Positions 1 to 9,711 of a stretch of 64,000 bases of DNA are shown piece by piece. Location of the stretch: contig NZ_CP104467.1 of assembly GCF_025369935.1 (NCBI RefSeq), positions 1,557,001 to 1,621,000 of the forward strand. The letters are read 5' to 3'. The position numbers were made by a program, and so were the translations under genes. The notes beneath the pieces are model-generated. The model had not been told where the DNA came from. It worked only from the letters and a program-made list of their open reading frames with translations, and ran no database searches. This DNA is from Paenibacillus andongensis (GTDB lineage Bacteria; Bacillota; Bacilli; Paenibacillales; NBRC-103111). Position 1 is the first letter of the stretch; every line of letters begins with the position of its first letter.

Positions 1-2427
1 CTAAGTTCTGGCTGGTCTGATCAGGCTAACTTTGAAACCGGATTCATAGATTCTTCGGAGTGGTCGGCTAAATGGATCAGTGCTCCCCCAGCGCTGACAG
101 CGGGCACCGATCAAGTTCCAATGTTTCGGCGGGAATTTCTCATTGATAGCGAAGTAAGCGCGGCCCGTGTCTACGCCTCAGCGCTTGGCATCTATGAGTT
201 AGAGTTGAATGGGAAACGGGTGGGGGACCACTATTTTGCTCCGGGATGGACCAGCTATAAGCATCGTCTTCAATACCAAACTTATGATGTTACGGAACTG
301 CTGAGCAGCGGAAAGAACGGAATTGGCGCTTTATTAGGCAGCGGCTGGTATAAAGGTGTTCTTGGATGGGACGGGAAAAACGAGCATTACGGAAACCGGA
401 CTGCGCTTTTCATACAAATCCACATTGATTATGCGGATGGCAGGCAAGAAGTTATCGTTTCTGATAATAGTTGGAAAGTGTCGGGAAGTCCGATCTTGAT
501 GTCGGAAATCTATGACGGTGAAACGTATGATGCGCGGCTGGAGCGGCCCGATTGGAGCCGTGGAGATTACGATGATAGTGACTGGCATCCTGTCGATGTG
601 ATCGAACAACGCAAAGACATTTTGGTGGCACAGGAGAACGTGCCTGTCCGTAAAATCGAGAGCATTCAACCTATCGAGCTTATCACGACACCCATGGGAG
701 AAACGGTCATTGACATGGGTCAAAACATGGTCGGATGGATCCGGTTTACCGTGCAGGGGGACGCTGGTCAGGAGGTCAGCATCCGTCATGCCGAAATATT
801 GGATGCTGAAGGCAACTTCTACTTGGACAACATCCGTAAAGCGAAGCAAACGATCCGCTATGTGCTCAAAGGAGGAGAGAGAGAAACTTTCGAACCTCAT
901 TTTACTTTCCAAGGTTTTCGGTATATCCGGCTTGTTGGGTTTCCAGAACCGATCCGTCTGGAGGATTTTACAGGTATCGTGCTGCACTCAGATATGGAGA
1001 CAACGGGAGAGTTCACATGCTCCGATCCGCTTGTTAACCAGCTTCAGCATAATATTCGATGGGGGCTGAAAGGGAATTTCCTGGACGTTCCTACGGACTG
1101 CCCGCAAAGAGATGAGAGGCTGGGTTGGACAGGGGATGCTCAGGTGTTTGCCCGTACGTCCGCCTATTTGTCGAATGTAGTGCCTTTCTTCAGGAAGTGG
1201 CTGCATGATTTGAAGGCCGAGCAAGCGGAGCTTGACGGAGGCGTGCCGTTTGTAGTTCCCAATGTGTTGAGTGAGAAAGCGCAGTCCGCTTCCGCATGGG
1301 GAGATGCTGCGGTCATTATTCCGTGGACTCTTTATGTCTGCTATGGGGATAAGCGGGTGTTGGAAGAGCAGTACGAAAGTATGAAGGCATGGGTGGAGTA
1401 TATCAAGCGCCAAGGCGACAACGAATACTTGTGGAATTCCGGCTTTCATTTCGGGGATTGGCTTGCATTGGATTCTCGACCAGACAGCTATATAGGAGCT
1501 ACAGCGCGAGATTTTGTAGCAACGGCCTACTATGCTTATTCCGTGTCGTTGGTGCAGAAAGCAGCCGTGGTGCTTGGGAGGTCAGAGGAAGCGGGACGTT
1601 ATGCAGAGCTGCATACGCGTATTCTCGATGCTTTTACACAGGAGTTCGTCACGCCAACTGGTCGCTTATCTGTGCCTACTCAGACGGGACAGGTGCTGTC
1701 CCTTATGTTTGGACTTGTCGAGGGCGATGCCAAGGAACGTGCCGTGCACAAGCTGCTTGAATTGCTCGAAGAGGAGAAGTTTCATCTAACTACCGGATTT
1801 GTCGGCACTCCTTATTTGAACCACGTGCTGAGCGATAACGGCAAATCGGAATTCGCTTATAAGCTGTTACTTCAGCAGGATTATCCATCTTGGCTGTATC
1901 AAGTGACCAAAGGCGCCACGACCATCTGGGAGCACTGGGATGGGATTAAGCCGGACGGCAGTTTTTGGAGTCCGGATATGAATTCCTTTAATCATTATGC
2001 TTACGGAGCCATTGGAGACTGGCTTTACCGTGTTGTTGCTGGAATTGATACGGATGAACAGCATACTGGCTATAAAAGGGTAATCATTCGCCCCATGCCT
2101 GGTGATGGCCTGACATGGGCAGAGGGGCGTATCGACACGATGTATGGGGAGGTTAGCTGCCGCTGGTCGAAATCGGATGGTGAACGATTAGACATTCAGG
2201 TGGTGATTCCGCCGAACACAACGGCTGAAATTCGCTTGCCTTACGCTCCGGCGGATGGTGTGACAGAAGGCGGAACAGCACTTAAAGAGGCAGCTGGTAT
2301 TTGGAATATTAAGGCAGCTGATATGGGAGTGAGCTTAGAAGCGGGTTCGGGTCAATACAGTTTCAGCTATGTGTTGACACAGCCTATACCGCCGCTTCCG
2401 GAAGTGAAGCCGTTTGTTTTTGGCTAA
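1..2427 (+). CDS. Alpha-L-rhamnosidase, GH78 family (5' end outside window)
   Basis: Probably hydrolyses terminal alpha-L-rhamnose from plant or microbial glycans. The frame is open from the first base and already reads protein-like there (a WSAKWIS stretch typical of the GH78 N-terminal domain near codons 25-31), so the ATG at 121 is internal and the true start lies upstream. The GH78 hallmark DCPQRDERLGWTGDAQ is at about codons 364-380, and the catalytic-barrel motif TIWEHWDG lies near codon 642, followed by a C-terminal beta-sandwich. No signal peptide can be judged because the N-terminus is missing. It precedes two GH3 genes in the same direction, which suggests a glycan-utilisation cluster. 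Family assignment is firm; exact substrate is inference. Confidence 0.93.
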   Translation, partial: LSSGWSDQANFETGFIDSSEWSAKWISAPPALTAGTDQVPMFRREFLIDSEVSAARVYASALGIYELELNGKRVGDHYFAPGWTSYKHRLQYQTYDVTELLSSGKNGIGALLGSGWYKGVLGWDGKNEHYGNRTALFIQIHIDYADGRQEVIVSDNSWKVSGSPILMSEIYDGETYDARLERPDWSRGDYDDSDWHPVDVIEQRKDILVAQENVPVRKIESIQPIELITTPMGETVIDMGQNMVGWIRFTVQGDAGQEVSIRHAEILDAEGNFYLDNIRKAKQTIRYVLKGGERETFEPHFTFQGFRYIRLVGFPEPIRLEDFTGIVLHSDMETTGEFTCSDPLVNQLQHNIRWGLKGNFLDVPTDCPQRDERLGWTGDAQVFARTSAYLSNVVPFFRKWLHDLKAEQAELDGGVPFVVPNVLSEKAQSASAWGDAAVIIPWTLYVCYGDKRVLEEQYESMKAWVEYIKRQGDNEYLWNSGFHFGDWLALDSRPDSYIGATARDFVATAYYAYSVSLVQKAAVVLGRSEEAGRYAELHTRILDAFTQEFVTPTGRLSVPTQTGQVLSLMFGLVEGDAKERAVHKLLELLEEEKFHLTTGFVGTPYLNHVLSDNGKSEFAYKLLLQQDYPSWLYQVTKGATTIWEHWDGIKPDGSFWSPDMNSFNHYAYGAIGDWLYRVVAGIDTDEQHTGYKRVIIRPMPGDGLTWAEGRIDTMYGEVSCRWSKSDGERLDIQVVIPPNTTAEIRLPYAPADGVTEGGTALKEAAGIWNIKAADMGVSLEAGSGQYSFSYVLTQPIPPLPEVKPFVFG

Positions 2428-2542
2428 GTTTTAAGGCATCTACGTTCCTCAATGGCTGAAGTGACAGGAAATAAGGAATGCATTTTCCGCTCTCACTAGG
2501 GCGTGGTATAAAACTAACTTCTATTTACTGGAGGAGAAACCC

Positions 2543-4828
2543 ATGAATTCGAAAATCCAAGAACTAATTTCCAAACTGACGCTGGAAGAGAAGGCGGGCT
2601 TATGTTCAGGTTTGGATTTCTGGCATACGAAAGGTATAGAGAGGCTCGGTATCCCCTCACTTATGGTGACGGATGGTCCTCACGGCTTACGGAAACAAAA
2701 AAAAGATGCAGATCACCTTGGCCTTCATAATAGTGTACCTGCAACTTGCTTCCCTTCTGCTGCGGGAATGGCTTCCTCGTGGAATCGTGAGCTGATCGGC
2801 AAAGTAGGCGAGGCATTAGGGAAGGAATGTCAAGCGGAAGACGTTGCGGTCCTTCTTGGGCCGGGAGCCAATATCAAAAGGTCGCCTCTGTGCGGCAGAA
2901 ATTTCGAATACTTCTCGGAGGATCCGTACCTTTCATCGGAAATGGCGGCCAATCACATCAAAGGCGTTCAAAGTCAGGGCGTTGGCACCTCACTTAAGCA
3001 CTTTGCCGCCAATAACCAGGAGCATCGGAGAATGTCCACGGATGCTGTCATTGACGAGCGGACACTGCGGGAAATCTATTTAGCCAGCTTTGAAGGCGCT
3101 GTGAAGCAGGCACAACCGTGGAGCGTGATGTGTTCTTACAATCAAGTCAACGGTGAATATGCTTCGGAGAACGCATTTTTGCTGACACAGGTTTTGCGGG
3201 ATGAATGGGGTTTTGAAGGTTTTGTTGTTTCAGACTGGGGTGCGGTTAACGAACGTGTAAAATCTCTTCAGGCTGGCTTGGAACTGGAAATGCCTTCAAG
3301 TGCAGGAATCGGAGACGCCAAGATTGTTGCGGCAGTGAAAAGCGGGGAGCTTTCGGAGGAAACGCTGAATGTTGCGGTTGAACGGATGTTGACCTTCATC
3401 TTTAAGGCTGCAGATAGCAGGAAGACAGAAGCTGTTTACGATCCGGCAGCACATCATTTGTTGGCACGAAAAGCTGCACATGAAAGCATGGTGCTTCTCA
3501 AGAATGAAGGGGATATTCTTCCGCTCCGCAAGCAAGGGAAGATTGCTGTCATCGGTGAGTTTGCCAAGAACCCGCGTTATCAGGGCGGCGGCAGCTCACA
3601 TGTCAATCCGACCACGCTGGACGATGCGCTTGAAGAAATGATGAATGTCACAGGAGACGGCGCACAAATTATCTATTCGCAAGGCTACAAGCTGGATAAC
3701 GATGAAATCGATGAAGATTTGATAAGAGAGGCAAAGGAAACAGCGGCGAATGCGGATGTGGCTGTTCTATTTGTCGGACTGCCGGATCGCTACGAATCGG
3801 AAGGGTATGACCGAACGCATATGGCCATTCCAGCCAATCATCGCGCACTGATCGAAGCGGTGGCGGAAGTTCAAAGCAACCTTATCGTTATTTTGAGCAA
3901 CGGCTCGCCGGTAGAAATGCCTTGGATCGGCAAAGCGAAAGCCGTGTTGGAGGGATACCTGGGAGGGCAATCTTTTGGCGGTGCGGTAGCAGACTTGTTG
4001 TTTGGCCTCGCGAATCCAAGCGGCAAGCTTGCGGAAACGTTCCCTGTGAAACTAAGTGACAACCCATCCTTCTTGAATTTCCCGGGTGAGGGCGACAAAG
4101 TGGAATATAGAGAAGGCGTCTTTGTCGGTTACCGTTATTACGATACCAAAGAGATTGAGCCTTTATTCCCATTCGGATTCGGACTCAGCTATACCAATTT
4201 CGCATACAGCGATCTTCAGGTAGACAAAACAGCGATCAAAGATAATGAGACGGTTACCGTTCAAGTGACTGTGAAAAATACAGGGGACTATGCCGGAAAA
4301 GAAATCGTTCAACTCTACGTCAAAGACGTTCAGAGCAGCGTCAATCGTCCGCAAAAAGAGCTGAAAGGCTTCCAAAAAATCGAGCTGCAGCCAGGAGAAC
4401 AACAAACTGTTACCTTTGTTTTGGATAAAAGATCTTTCGCTTACTACAACGTTCAAATCGGTGATTGGTATGTGGAAACCGGGGCATTTGACATCTTACT
4501 TGGAAAATCTTCGCGGGATATCGAGCTTCGCACAACGATTGAGGTCGAATCTACAGTCACTCTTCCGGGGACGTATACTCGCAACTCACTAATCGGCGAT
4601 TTGATGGCAAATCCGCTCACGGCCGATAAAGCGAAAGAATTTATTGGGAGATTCGGCTTTGACGCTCTCTTGGGCGATAACCCGGACATGCTGATGGCTA
4701 TGATGAGATATATGCCGCTGCGCGCAATGATTGGCTTTGGGCAAGGGCAATATTCCGAAGAGATGTTGGCTGACGATTTAAAAAACTTGAATGCCGTCAC
4801 AGAAAAAGTAAACGTGAGTTCGCGATAA
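2543..4828 (+). CDS. Beta-glucosidase, GH3 family
   Basis: A 761-residue GH3 enzyme that should release beta-linked glucose (or a related sugar) from oligosaccharides in the cytoplasm; no signal peptide is visible. The order is the usual one: TIM barrel with VTDGPHGLR near residue 43, [12 protein letters not shown] near 152 and the nucleophile aspartate in VVSDWGAV near 230, then the GH3 C-terminal sandwich and a fibronectin-III-like domain (about residues 540-670, with the [11 protein letters not shown] motif). About 80 extra residues follow. A strong GGAGGAG ribosome site lies 6 bases before the ATG. It follows the rhamnosidase by 115 bp and precedes another GH3 gene by 15 bp, so an operon is likely. 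Substrate cannot be fixed from sequence. Confidence 0.93.
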   Translation: MNSKIQELISKLTLEEKAGLCSGLDFWHTKGIERLGIPSLMVTDGPHGLRKQKKDADHLGLHNSVPATCFPSAAGMASSWNRELIGKVGEALGKECQAEDVAVLLGPGANIKRSPLCGRNFEYFSEDPYLSSEMAANHIKGVQSQGVGTSLKHFAANNQEHRRMSTDAVIDERTLREIYLASFEGAVKQAQPWSVMCSYNQVNGEYASENAFLLTQVLRDEWGFEGFVVSDWGAVNERVKSLQAGLELEMPSSAGIGDAKIVAAVKSGELSEETLNVAVERMLTFIFKAADSRKTEAVYDPAAHHLLARKAAHESMVLLKNEGDILPLRKQGKIAVIGEFAKNPRYQGGGSSHVNPTTLDDALEEMMNVTGDGAQIIYSQGYKLDNDEIDEDLIREAKETAANADVAVLFVGLPDRYESEGYDRTHMAIPANHRALIEAVAEVQSNLIVILSNGSPVEMPWIGKAKAVLEGYLGGQSFGGAVADLLFGLANPSGKLAETFPVKLSDNPSFLNFPGEGDKVEYREGVFVGYRYYDTKEIEPLFPFGFGLSYTNFAYSDLQVDKTAIKDNETVTVQVTVKNTGDYAGKEIVQLYVKDVQSSVNRPQKELKGFQKIELQPGEQQTVTFVLDKRSFAYYNVQIGDWYVETGAFDILLGKSSRDIELRTTIEVESTVTLPGTYTRNSLIGDLMANPLTADKAKEFIGRFGFDALLGDNPDMLMAMMRYMPLRAMIGFGQGQYSEEMLADDLKNLNAVTEKVNVSSR

Positions 4829-4843
4829 AAGGGGGAGTCGTGC

Positions 4844-6505
4844 ATGATTAATCTGAAAACAAAACCGTTTCATTTGGACGAAGCAGCGATTCAGTGGGTC
4901 AACGAAACATTACGTGAATTATCCTTGGAAGAAAAAGTCGGTCAACTGTTTATTACCGTAGATCTTCCGTTTGATACTGGGGATAAAAAGGATTTGCTGG
5001 GTATTCGCCCAGGCGGAGTCCATGTATTTGGATTCTCCCCTCATGCAACGAAGCAGCATCAGGCAGCTATCATCCGTGACTTGCAAAAGCGCAGTAAAGT
5101 ACCGCTATTGGTTTCCGGCGATCTTGAGAACGGAGGACAAGGCGGGGCAAACGATGGAACAAATCTGGCCTCAAATATGCAGTTGGCTGCGACAAACGAT
5201 CCAGAACTTGCAACCGCGTTCGGAGCTGCAATTGAAGTTGAGGGTCACGCTATGGGGTTCAACTGGGTATACGGACCGGTCATTGACATCAATTACAACT
5301 ATCAAAATCCCATCGTCAACATTCGCGCATTCGGCGATACGCCGGGTATCGTAGAGCAGACTGCTCTGCCTGTCATGAAGGCTATTCAGAAGAACAATCG
5401 GATGGCTGCCTGCGTGAAGCACTGGCCCGGTGACGGCATGGATGACCGAGATCAGCATAAGGTGCTGACGAATAATACATTAACGATGAAAGAGTGGCGC
5501 GAGACCTACGGCCGTGTGTATAAATCCACGATCGAGAACGGAGTCAAGACGGTCATGAGCGCTCACATTTCGCTGCCAAGCTATTATGAAGAATTAGGAA
5601 TCACGGACGTAAGAACCAAACATACTCCGGGGTCCTTATCACACGAATTGAACACGAAGCTTCTGCGTGAAGAGCTCGGATTTAATGGACTTATCATTTC
5701 TGATGCCACATCGATGATTGGCATGACGAGCTTTGGCCGGCGTAAAGATATCATTCCTCAATGTATTGCATCGAGCGTTGATATGTTTCTGTTTACGAAT
5801 GATATGCAGGAAGATTTTCAAGCTATGCTTCGAGGCGTCCATGACGGCGTGCTAACGGAGGAGCGGCTGAATGAAGCGGTCACTAGAATACTAGCGCTGA
5901 AAGCGTCACTTGGTCTTCATTTGACTCATGCGGATGAAAGGGATCTTGGAGTGGTGGGTTCTGCAGAACATTTGCAGTTAGCAGCGGAAATTGCGAGCAA
6001 ATCGGTAACTCTGGTTAAGGATACACAAGGCCTCTTACCACTAACACCTCAAAAGCACAAGCGGATTTTACTATTAGCTGCTTCGGATGAGGCTTCCTTT
6101 TTTGCCGATAAGGCTGCAACGGGGGATGAATTCGCCCGGATGTTAAGTGAGGAAGGCTTCACGGTTGTTCGGGAATATAACGTAAAAGAAGAGGGCAACG
6201 AAATAGATGCGGTAGTCTTTCTTGTTCAGAAATCACCTGGATTCATGCAAAATTCCATGCGGCTTTCACCCCAGGAAACAGGCGGACTCTTCAAATGGTA
6301 CCCCACACAGGTGCCGACCCTGTTTATCTCGCTGGGAAATCCGTACACACTTTATGAACTCCCGTCCATGCCTACGATGATAAATGCCTATAACGCTACT
6401 TTAGCCGTACAGAAGGAAATTATTAGATGTTTGATTGGCAAGCAGCCGTTTCAAGGAGAGTCTCCAATCGATGCTTTCTGCGGTCTTGAGTGGGCTAAGT
6501 TATAA
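4844..6505 (+). CDS. GH3 glycosidase, beta-N-acetylhexosaminidase (NagZ-like)
   Basis: A 553-residue GH3 protein of the NagZ-like branch. It carries KHWPGDGMDDRDQH near residue 191, matching the KHFPGHG-x-S/T-x-DSH signature whose Asp/His pair distinguishes hexosaminidases from GH3 glucosidases, and a nucleophile aspartate in IISDATSM near residue 285. The last 180 residues form a second domain with weaker similarity. The ATG sits 8 bp behind AAGGGGGAG and 15 bp after the upstream glucosidase. No signal peptide, so it probably acts in the cytoplasm on imported sugars or cell-wall fragments. The signature deviates (W for F, DRDQ for xDSH), so a glucosidase or phosphorylase activity is also possible. 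Confidence 0.85.
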   Translation: MINLKTKPFHLDEAAIQWVNETLRELSLEEKVGQLFITVDLPFDTGDKKDLLGIRPGGVHVFGFSPHATKQHQAAIIRDLQKRSKVPLLVSGDLENGGQGGANDGTNLASNMQLAATNDPELATAFGAAIEVEGHAMGFNWVYGPVIDINYNYQNPIVNIRAFGDTPGIVEQTALPVMKAIQKNNRMAACVKHWPGDGMDDRDQHKVLTNNTLTMKEWRETYGRVYKSTIENGVKTVMSAHISLPSYYEELGITDVRTKHTPGSLSHELNTKLLREELGFNGLIISDATSMIGMTSFGRRKDIIPQCIASSVDMFLFTNDMQEDFQAMLRGVHDGVLTEERLNEAVTRILALKASLGLHLTHADERDLGVVGSAEHLQLAAEIASKSVTLVKDTQGLLPLTPQKHKRILLLAASDEASFFADKAATGDEFARMLSEEGFTVVREYNVKEEGNEIDAVVFLVQKSPGFMQNSMRLSPQETGGLFKWYPTQVPTLFISLGNPYTLYELPSMPTMINAYNATLAVQKEIIRCLIGKQPFQGESPIDAFCGLEWAKL

Positions 6506-6539
6506 GGCGAAGTAGTGAGAGTTAAATAGTTGGAGTAGG

Positions 6540-6567
6540 AACCTGTCCTTTTGGGCAGGTTTTTTTG
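6540..6567 (+). terminator. Intrinsic terminator after the GH3 pair
   Basis: AACCTG and CAGGTT arms enclose a short TCCTTTTGGG core and are followed directly by a run of T. It ends the glycosidase operon on the plus strand; there is no T tract on the minus side. Confidence 0.85.
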
Positions 6568-6569
6568 GG

Positions 6570-6725
6570 TTAAACACAGAGGACCAGCTTGGGATTCGTA
6601 TCCGAATGGCACAGCAATTCGCCGTCTTCAAGGGAGATTTCCTGCTGCCTGTAAGTTCCCGGATTAGGATAAAACCAGCTAAGGGAATGCCATAGGCAGC
6701 CCCCTAGCCAGCTAGAGGTTGTAGG
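6570..6725 (-). other. Open frame directly after the sspI stop, same frame, no start codon
   Basis: After the sspI TGA the same minus-strand frame stays open for 51 codons to a TAA at 6570-6572. The text looks protein-like (for example GGCLWHSLSWFYPNP and EISLEDGELLCHSD) but contains no usable ATG, GTG or TTG in its first half. It may be the remnant of a downstream gene that has lost its start, or a chance reading. I do not recognise a family. Confidence 0.25.
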
Positions 6726-6929
6726 TCATTCGAGATGGTCTTTGAGCGTTTCTACGAGTTGGTTTTGAATATTGGCTTCACTATGCTGCCATATGATTTC
6801 GAAAAGCACACCAAGCCCTGGCAATACCCGTTCTTCTCCGCCGATGGAGTCCTCAATAACTTCTTGAAGCTCATCATTTGATTTATTCTGGACTCGCTGG
6901 ACGATGGCCTGTCTTAAGGTGATGTTCAT
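6726..6929 (-). CDS. sspI: Small acid-soluble spore protein SspI
   Basis: A 67-residue protein that matches SspI, a minor spore-core protein made in the forespore. Recognisable stretches are MNITLRQAIVQRVQ at the N-terminus, the central EEVIEDSIGGEE-like segment, and LPGLGVLFEIIWQ, the most conserved SspI motif. Length fits the family (about 70 residues). GAGGT lies 6-7 bases upstream of the ATG, and a sigma-G-type promoter lies 35-65 bp upstream. It stands alone between the glycosidase operon and a divergently transcribed ktrA-like gene. Confidence 0.92.
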   Translation of the reverse strand: MNITLRQAIVQRVQNKSNDELQEVIEDSIGGEERVLPGLGVLFEIIWQHSEANIQNQLVETLKDHLE

Positions 6930-6963
6930 TCGTGGACCTCGCTTCCATTTTCGTTATCGATAT

Positions 6964-6993
6964 TAATATGTGCAAGTTTCTAGCCGTTCATCC
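6964..6993 (-). promoter_or_regulatory. Sigma-G-type promoter of sspI
   Basis: On the minus strand GGATG is followed by exactly 18 bases and CATATTA, matching the forespore sigma-G pattern GNATR-N18-CATNNTA. It lies just upstream of sspI, in the right orientation for forespore expression. Confidence 0.7.
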
Positions 6994-7041
6994 TCCTCAC
7001 TTCGCCACTTTCCATGCATAGTGAGATGCGAACCATGTGTA

Positions 7042-7055
7042 TGTTATACTATAAT
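7042..7055 (+). promoter_or_regulatory. Extended -10 promoter of the ktrA-like gene
   Basis: TG-T-TATACT forms a good extended -10, and an overlapping TATAAT lies at 7050-7055. Transcription would begin near 7057, which places an upstream in-frame start at 7014 before the transcript and supports the GTG start at 7086. Confidence 0.55.
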
Positions 7056-7085
7056 CATCTTAGGAATTTGGAGGACACACCAACA

Positions 7086-7745
7086 GTGAGAAAGCAATTT
7101 GCGATTATTGGGATGGGAAGATTCGGGTCTAGCGTCGCTAAAACATTGTCACAATTAGGGTTTGAGGTCCTTGCTATTGATCATCGTGAAGAGACGGTTC
7201 AAGATGTCTCAGCATTCGTCACACATGCCGTTCAAGCTGATTCTACGGATGAGGAAGCGCTGCGTGCTCTAGGTATTCGCAATTTTGACGTTGTGGTTGT
7301 AGCTATTGGGGAGGATATTCAAGCGAGTATTCTGACTACATTAATCCTCAAAGAAATGGGCATACCTACGATTATAGTGAAAGCTGTCAATGATCTTCAT
7401 GGAAAAGTGTTAAAGAAAATTGGCGCAGACAAAGTCGTTTATCCGGAAAGAGATATGGGACAGCGTGTGGCGCATCATCTGATCTCATCTAATATTATCG
7501 ATTACATAGAGCTATCTGCCGATTACAGTATCGTTGAGATTAAGGTTTCCAAACAAATGATTGGTAAAAGCCTGAAACAGCTGGATATCCGGGCAAAATA
7601 TGGCTGTAATGTCATTGCGATCAAACAAAATGAACAGCTGATTATTCCTCCAAGTGCGGAAGACCCGCTTAGGATGGACGATATTCTAGTTATTGTCGGA
7701 AAAAATTCAGATCTTCAAACTTTTGAAGTGACTTTTGCAGAGTAG
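7086..7745 (+). CDS. Potassium-channel regulatory subunit, TrkA/KtrA family (RCK protein)
   Basis: A 219-residue cytosolic RCK protein that gates a Ktr-type potassium transporter by binding nucleotides. Residues 1-120 form an NAD-type Rossmann fold with GMGRFG at 9-14 and an acidic cluster after strand 2 (IDHREE); residues 135-219 are a TrkA-C domain. I chose the GTG start because GGAGG sits 11 bases upstream, KtrA/KtrC proteins begin with the same RKQFAIIG-type text, and the promoter lies inside the longer frame. No KtrB/KtrD membrane partner is present in the window, as is usual for ktrC-type orphans. Confidence 0.88.
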   Translation: MRKQFAIIGMGRFGSSVAKTLSQLGFEVLAIDHREETVQDVSAFVTHAVQADSTDEEALRALGIRNFDVVVVAIGEDIQASILTTLILKEMGIPTIIVKAVNDLHGKVLKKIGADKVVYPERDMGQRVAHHLISSNIIDYIELSADYSIVEIKVSKQMIGKSLKQLDIRAKYGCNVIAIKQNEQLIIPPSAEDPLRMDDILVIVGKNSDLQTFEVTFAE

Positions 7746-7755
7746 GTAAAGATAA

Positions 7756-8553
7756 ATGACAAGTGCACACACGGAAATTATGTCTGTTCAGAATGCCAGA
7801 GTCAAAGAATGGGCGCAGCTTTTAGAACGCCGGGGCAGGGATAAACAGGGGAAATATATCATTGAGGGTTACCATTTGGTCGAGGAAGCATTGCGTGCGG
7901 GAGCTCCAGTGGAGACCATCATGTATAGCTTGGAAAAAGGGTGGCCTGCTGGATTAGCTGAGCAGGTCACGCCATCTGTGGAATGGGTTGGCGTCAGCCA
8001 GGCTGTGCTGGAGAAATGCTCGGATACGCAGACGCCGCAGGGGGTTTTGGCCGTTGTGACACGGCCGAAGCTTGGCATGGACGAGCTGCTCGCCGGCGAG
8101 CATGATCTTGTCGTGGTCCTGGACGGCGTTCAGGACCCGGGCAACCTGGGCACGATCATCCGCAGCGCGGATGCCGTCGGGGCCAAGGCTGTTGTGCTCG
8201 GCCGCGGCACGGTCGATCTGTACAACCCCAAGACGATCCGCTCGACGATGGGATCGATGTATCATCTGCCGATTGTCGAGGCAGATCTGCTTGAGCTGTT
8301 GCCGCGCGCGCGTGAGCGCGGCGTGCGGCTTGTGACCACGAGTCTGCAGGCGCAGCGCTCGTGTTATGACACGGACCTGCGGCAGCCGACGTGGCTGATC
8401 CTCGGCAACGAAGCCAAGGGCGTGTCGCCGGAGGTCGCAGCGCAGTCGGATGTGCAGGTGATTATTCCGATGCAGGGCAAAGCGGAATCGCTGAACGTCG
8501 CGATGGCCGCGACGGTGCTGCTGTTTGAGGCTTCGCGGCAGCGGTTGGTCTAG
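7756..8553 (+). CDS. TrmH/SpoU-family RNA 2'-O-ribose methyltransferase (YsgA-like)
   Basis: A 265-residue methyltransferase of the SPOUT class that should methylate a ribose 2'-OH in rRNA or tRNA. An N-terminal substrate-binding region (RRGRDKQGKYIIEGYHLVEEAL) resembles the SpoU substrate-binding domain. The knotted catalytic domain follows, with the three SpoU motifs NLGTIIRSADAVG near 130, ILGNEAKGVSPEV near 213 and SLNVAMAATVLLFE near 243. It starts 10 bp after the ktrA-like gene and probably shares its transcript. From about 8050 the gene is clearly more GC-rich than its first third. A second in-frame ATG at 7780 is an alternative start. Confidence 0.9.
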   Translation: MTSAHTEIMSVQNARVKEWAQLLERRGRDKQGKYIIEGYHLVEEALRAGAPVETIMYSLEKGWPAGLAEQVTPSVEWVGVSQAVLEKCSDTQTPQGVLAVVTRPKLGMDELLAGEHDLVVVLDGVQDPGNLGTIIRSADAVGAKAVVLGRGTVDLYNPKTIRSTMGSMYHLPIVEADLLELLPRARERGVRLVTTSLQAQRSCYDTDLRQPTWLILGNEAKGVSPEVAAQSDVQVIIPMQGKAESLNVAMAATVLLFEASRQRLV

Positions 8554-8630
8554 CGCAAATAAACTCATGACTCTGTGAGTTGTAATTCACTTTGTCACCG
8601 TTTGGAACGTAATTTTGTCACTACTTAGTT

Positions 8631-8674
8631 CAGTCCCGATGTGGCTCAAAGCCTTGATACATCGGGATTTTTTG
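8631..8674 (+). terminator. Intrinsic terminator, copy 1 of a duplicated element
   Basis: TCCCGATGT and ACATCGGGA arms pair perfectly over 9 bp and are followed by six T. The 43-bp element is repeated at 11150-11192 with 40 of 43 bases identical, so both ends of the araC-glycohydrolase pair carry the same terminator. Confidence 0.85.
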
Positions 8675-8773
8675 TGTGCCGGACAAATGAAAATAGGTTC
8701 TTTAATAACTGGTAGTTATCTGGAGCTGCGCGATGTTCAAGAGCAACTTCTTTCAAAGGTGGATTAAAACCAA

Positions 8774-9628
8774 ATGAAGCAAAAAATAGAATATGACAAT
8801 TTAATTCCAATTAATGCGTATCTTTGGTGTCCAAAACCGTATCCGCAGCCTCTTCATTTCCATTCAAGCTTGGAAATTGGCTATTGCCGGGGAGGCAGAG
8901 GGCATTTTATTTTTGAAAATAAGCTTTATGAAGTACGCAAAGGTGACGTCTTTATTGTCAATAATACGGAGCTTCATATTGCACAATCGGCTCAGCACGA
9001 TCCGAGCCAATATATTTTTCTTAATTTTGATCCGAGTCTCTTCCTTGAAGAAGATGAAAAATTATTACTGCCATTTGCCTATCGGTCTGAGAGATTTGAG
9101 AATCATATTGCAGGGGGAACACCACTTGCACAGCAAATTGGCGTATTCATTCAACAGATCTATGAGGAGCTAAACGCGAAAGCGGATGGTTATCTTACCA
9201 TTTCCCGCTGCAAATTGCTGGAGTTGGGTGTTATTCTGCTTCGCCATTACAGGAGTTCGTTCAGTAAAGAGCAATGGGTAAAGATGTCCAGTTCGCAGCG
9301 TGAGATCAAAGAAATGATGCTATTTGTCAAAGAACGGTTTCGTGAACCCCTTCAGCTTACGGATGTTGCTGCTCATTTAGGTTGGAGCAACTCACGGACA
9401 AGCCGCCTTTTTAAGGAGCATACGGGCAGCAGCTTTTTGAATTACGTTACTTTGCTGCGTATTAGCGAAGCTAAGAAACAGCTTGTCACGAACCTTGATA
9501 GTATCGCAGACATTAGTTTTTCCAGCGGGTTTCAGAGCTTGGCGTCCTTCTATCGCGCCTTTAACTCCTCAGTCGGCATGTCCCCTCAAGAATATCGCAA
9601 ACAATTTGGCGTTAAGCAATTATTTTGA
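8774..9628 (+). CDS. AraC-family transcriptional regulator
   Basis: A 284-residue regulator with an N-terminal cupin-like sensor domain (HFHSSLEIGYCRGGRGHF near residues 28-45, the typical sugar-sensing AraC barrel) and a C-terminal double helix-turn-helix domain (about residues 180-280). The latter includes LQLTDVAAHLGWSNSRTSRLF and the closing SPQEYRKQF. An AAAGGTGG-type site precedes the ATG. It lies just ahead of an ADP-ribosylglycohydrolase-family gene and probably controls it. No operator can be named from the sequence. Confidence 0.9.
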   Translation: MKQKIEYDNLIPINAYLWCPKPYPQPLHFHSSLEIGYCRGGRGHFIFENKLYEVRKGDVFIVNNTELHIAQSAQHDPSQYIFLNFDPSLFLEEDEKLLLPFAYRSERFENHIAGGTPLAQQIGVFIQQIYEELNAKADGYLTISRCKLLELGVILLRHYRSSFSKEQWVKMSSSQREIKEMMLFVKERFREPLQLTDVAAHLGWSNSRTSRLFKEHTGSSFLNYVTLLRISEAKKQLVTNLDSIADISFSSGFQSLASFYRAFNSSVGMSPQEYRKQFGVKQLF

Positions 9629-9711
9629 GAAGTATGAAGGAAATTGAGAAGATTCTCTATGGCCAAATCCGTATAATCAGCTTAAAATCTTACATTAAAG
9701 GTGGTTTTACG

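Noticed and set aside
7954-8568. A 204-residue minus-strand frame in the SpoU methyltransferase gene
   Set aside because: An Arg/His-rich shadow of the GC-rich half of a well-supported gene.
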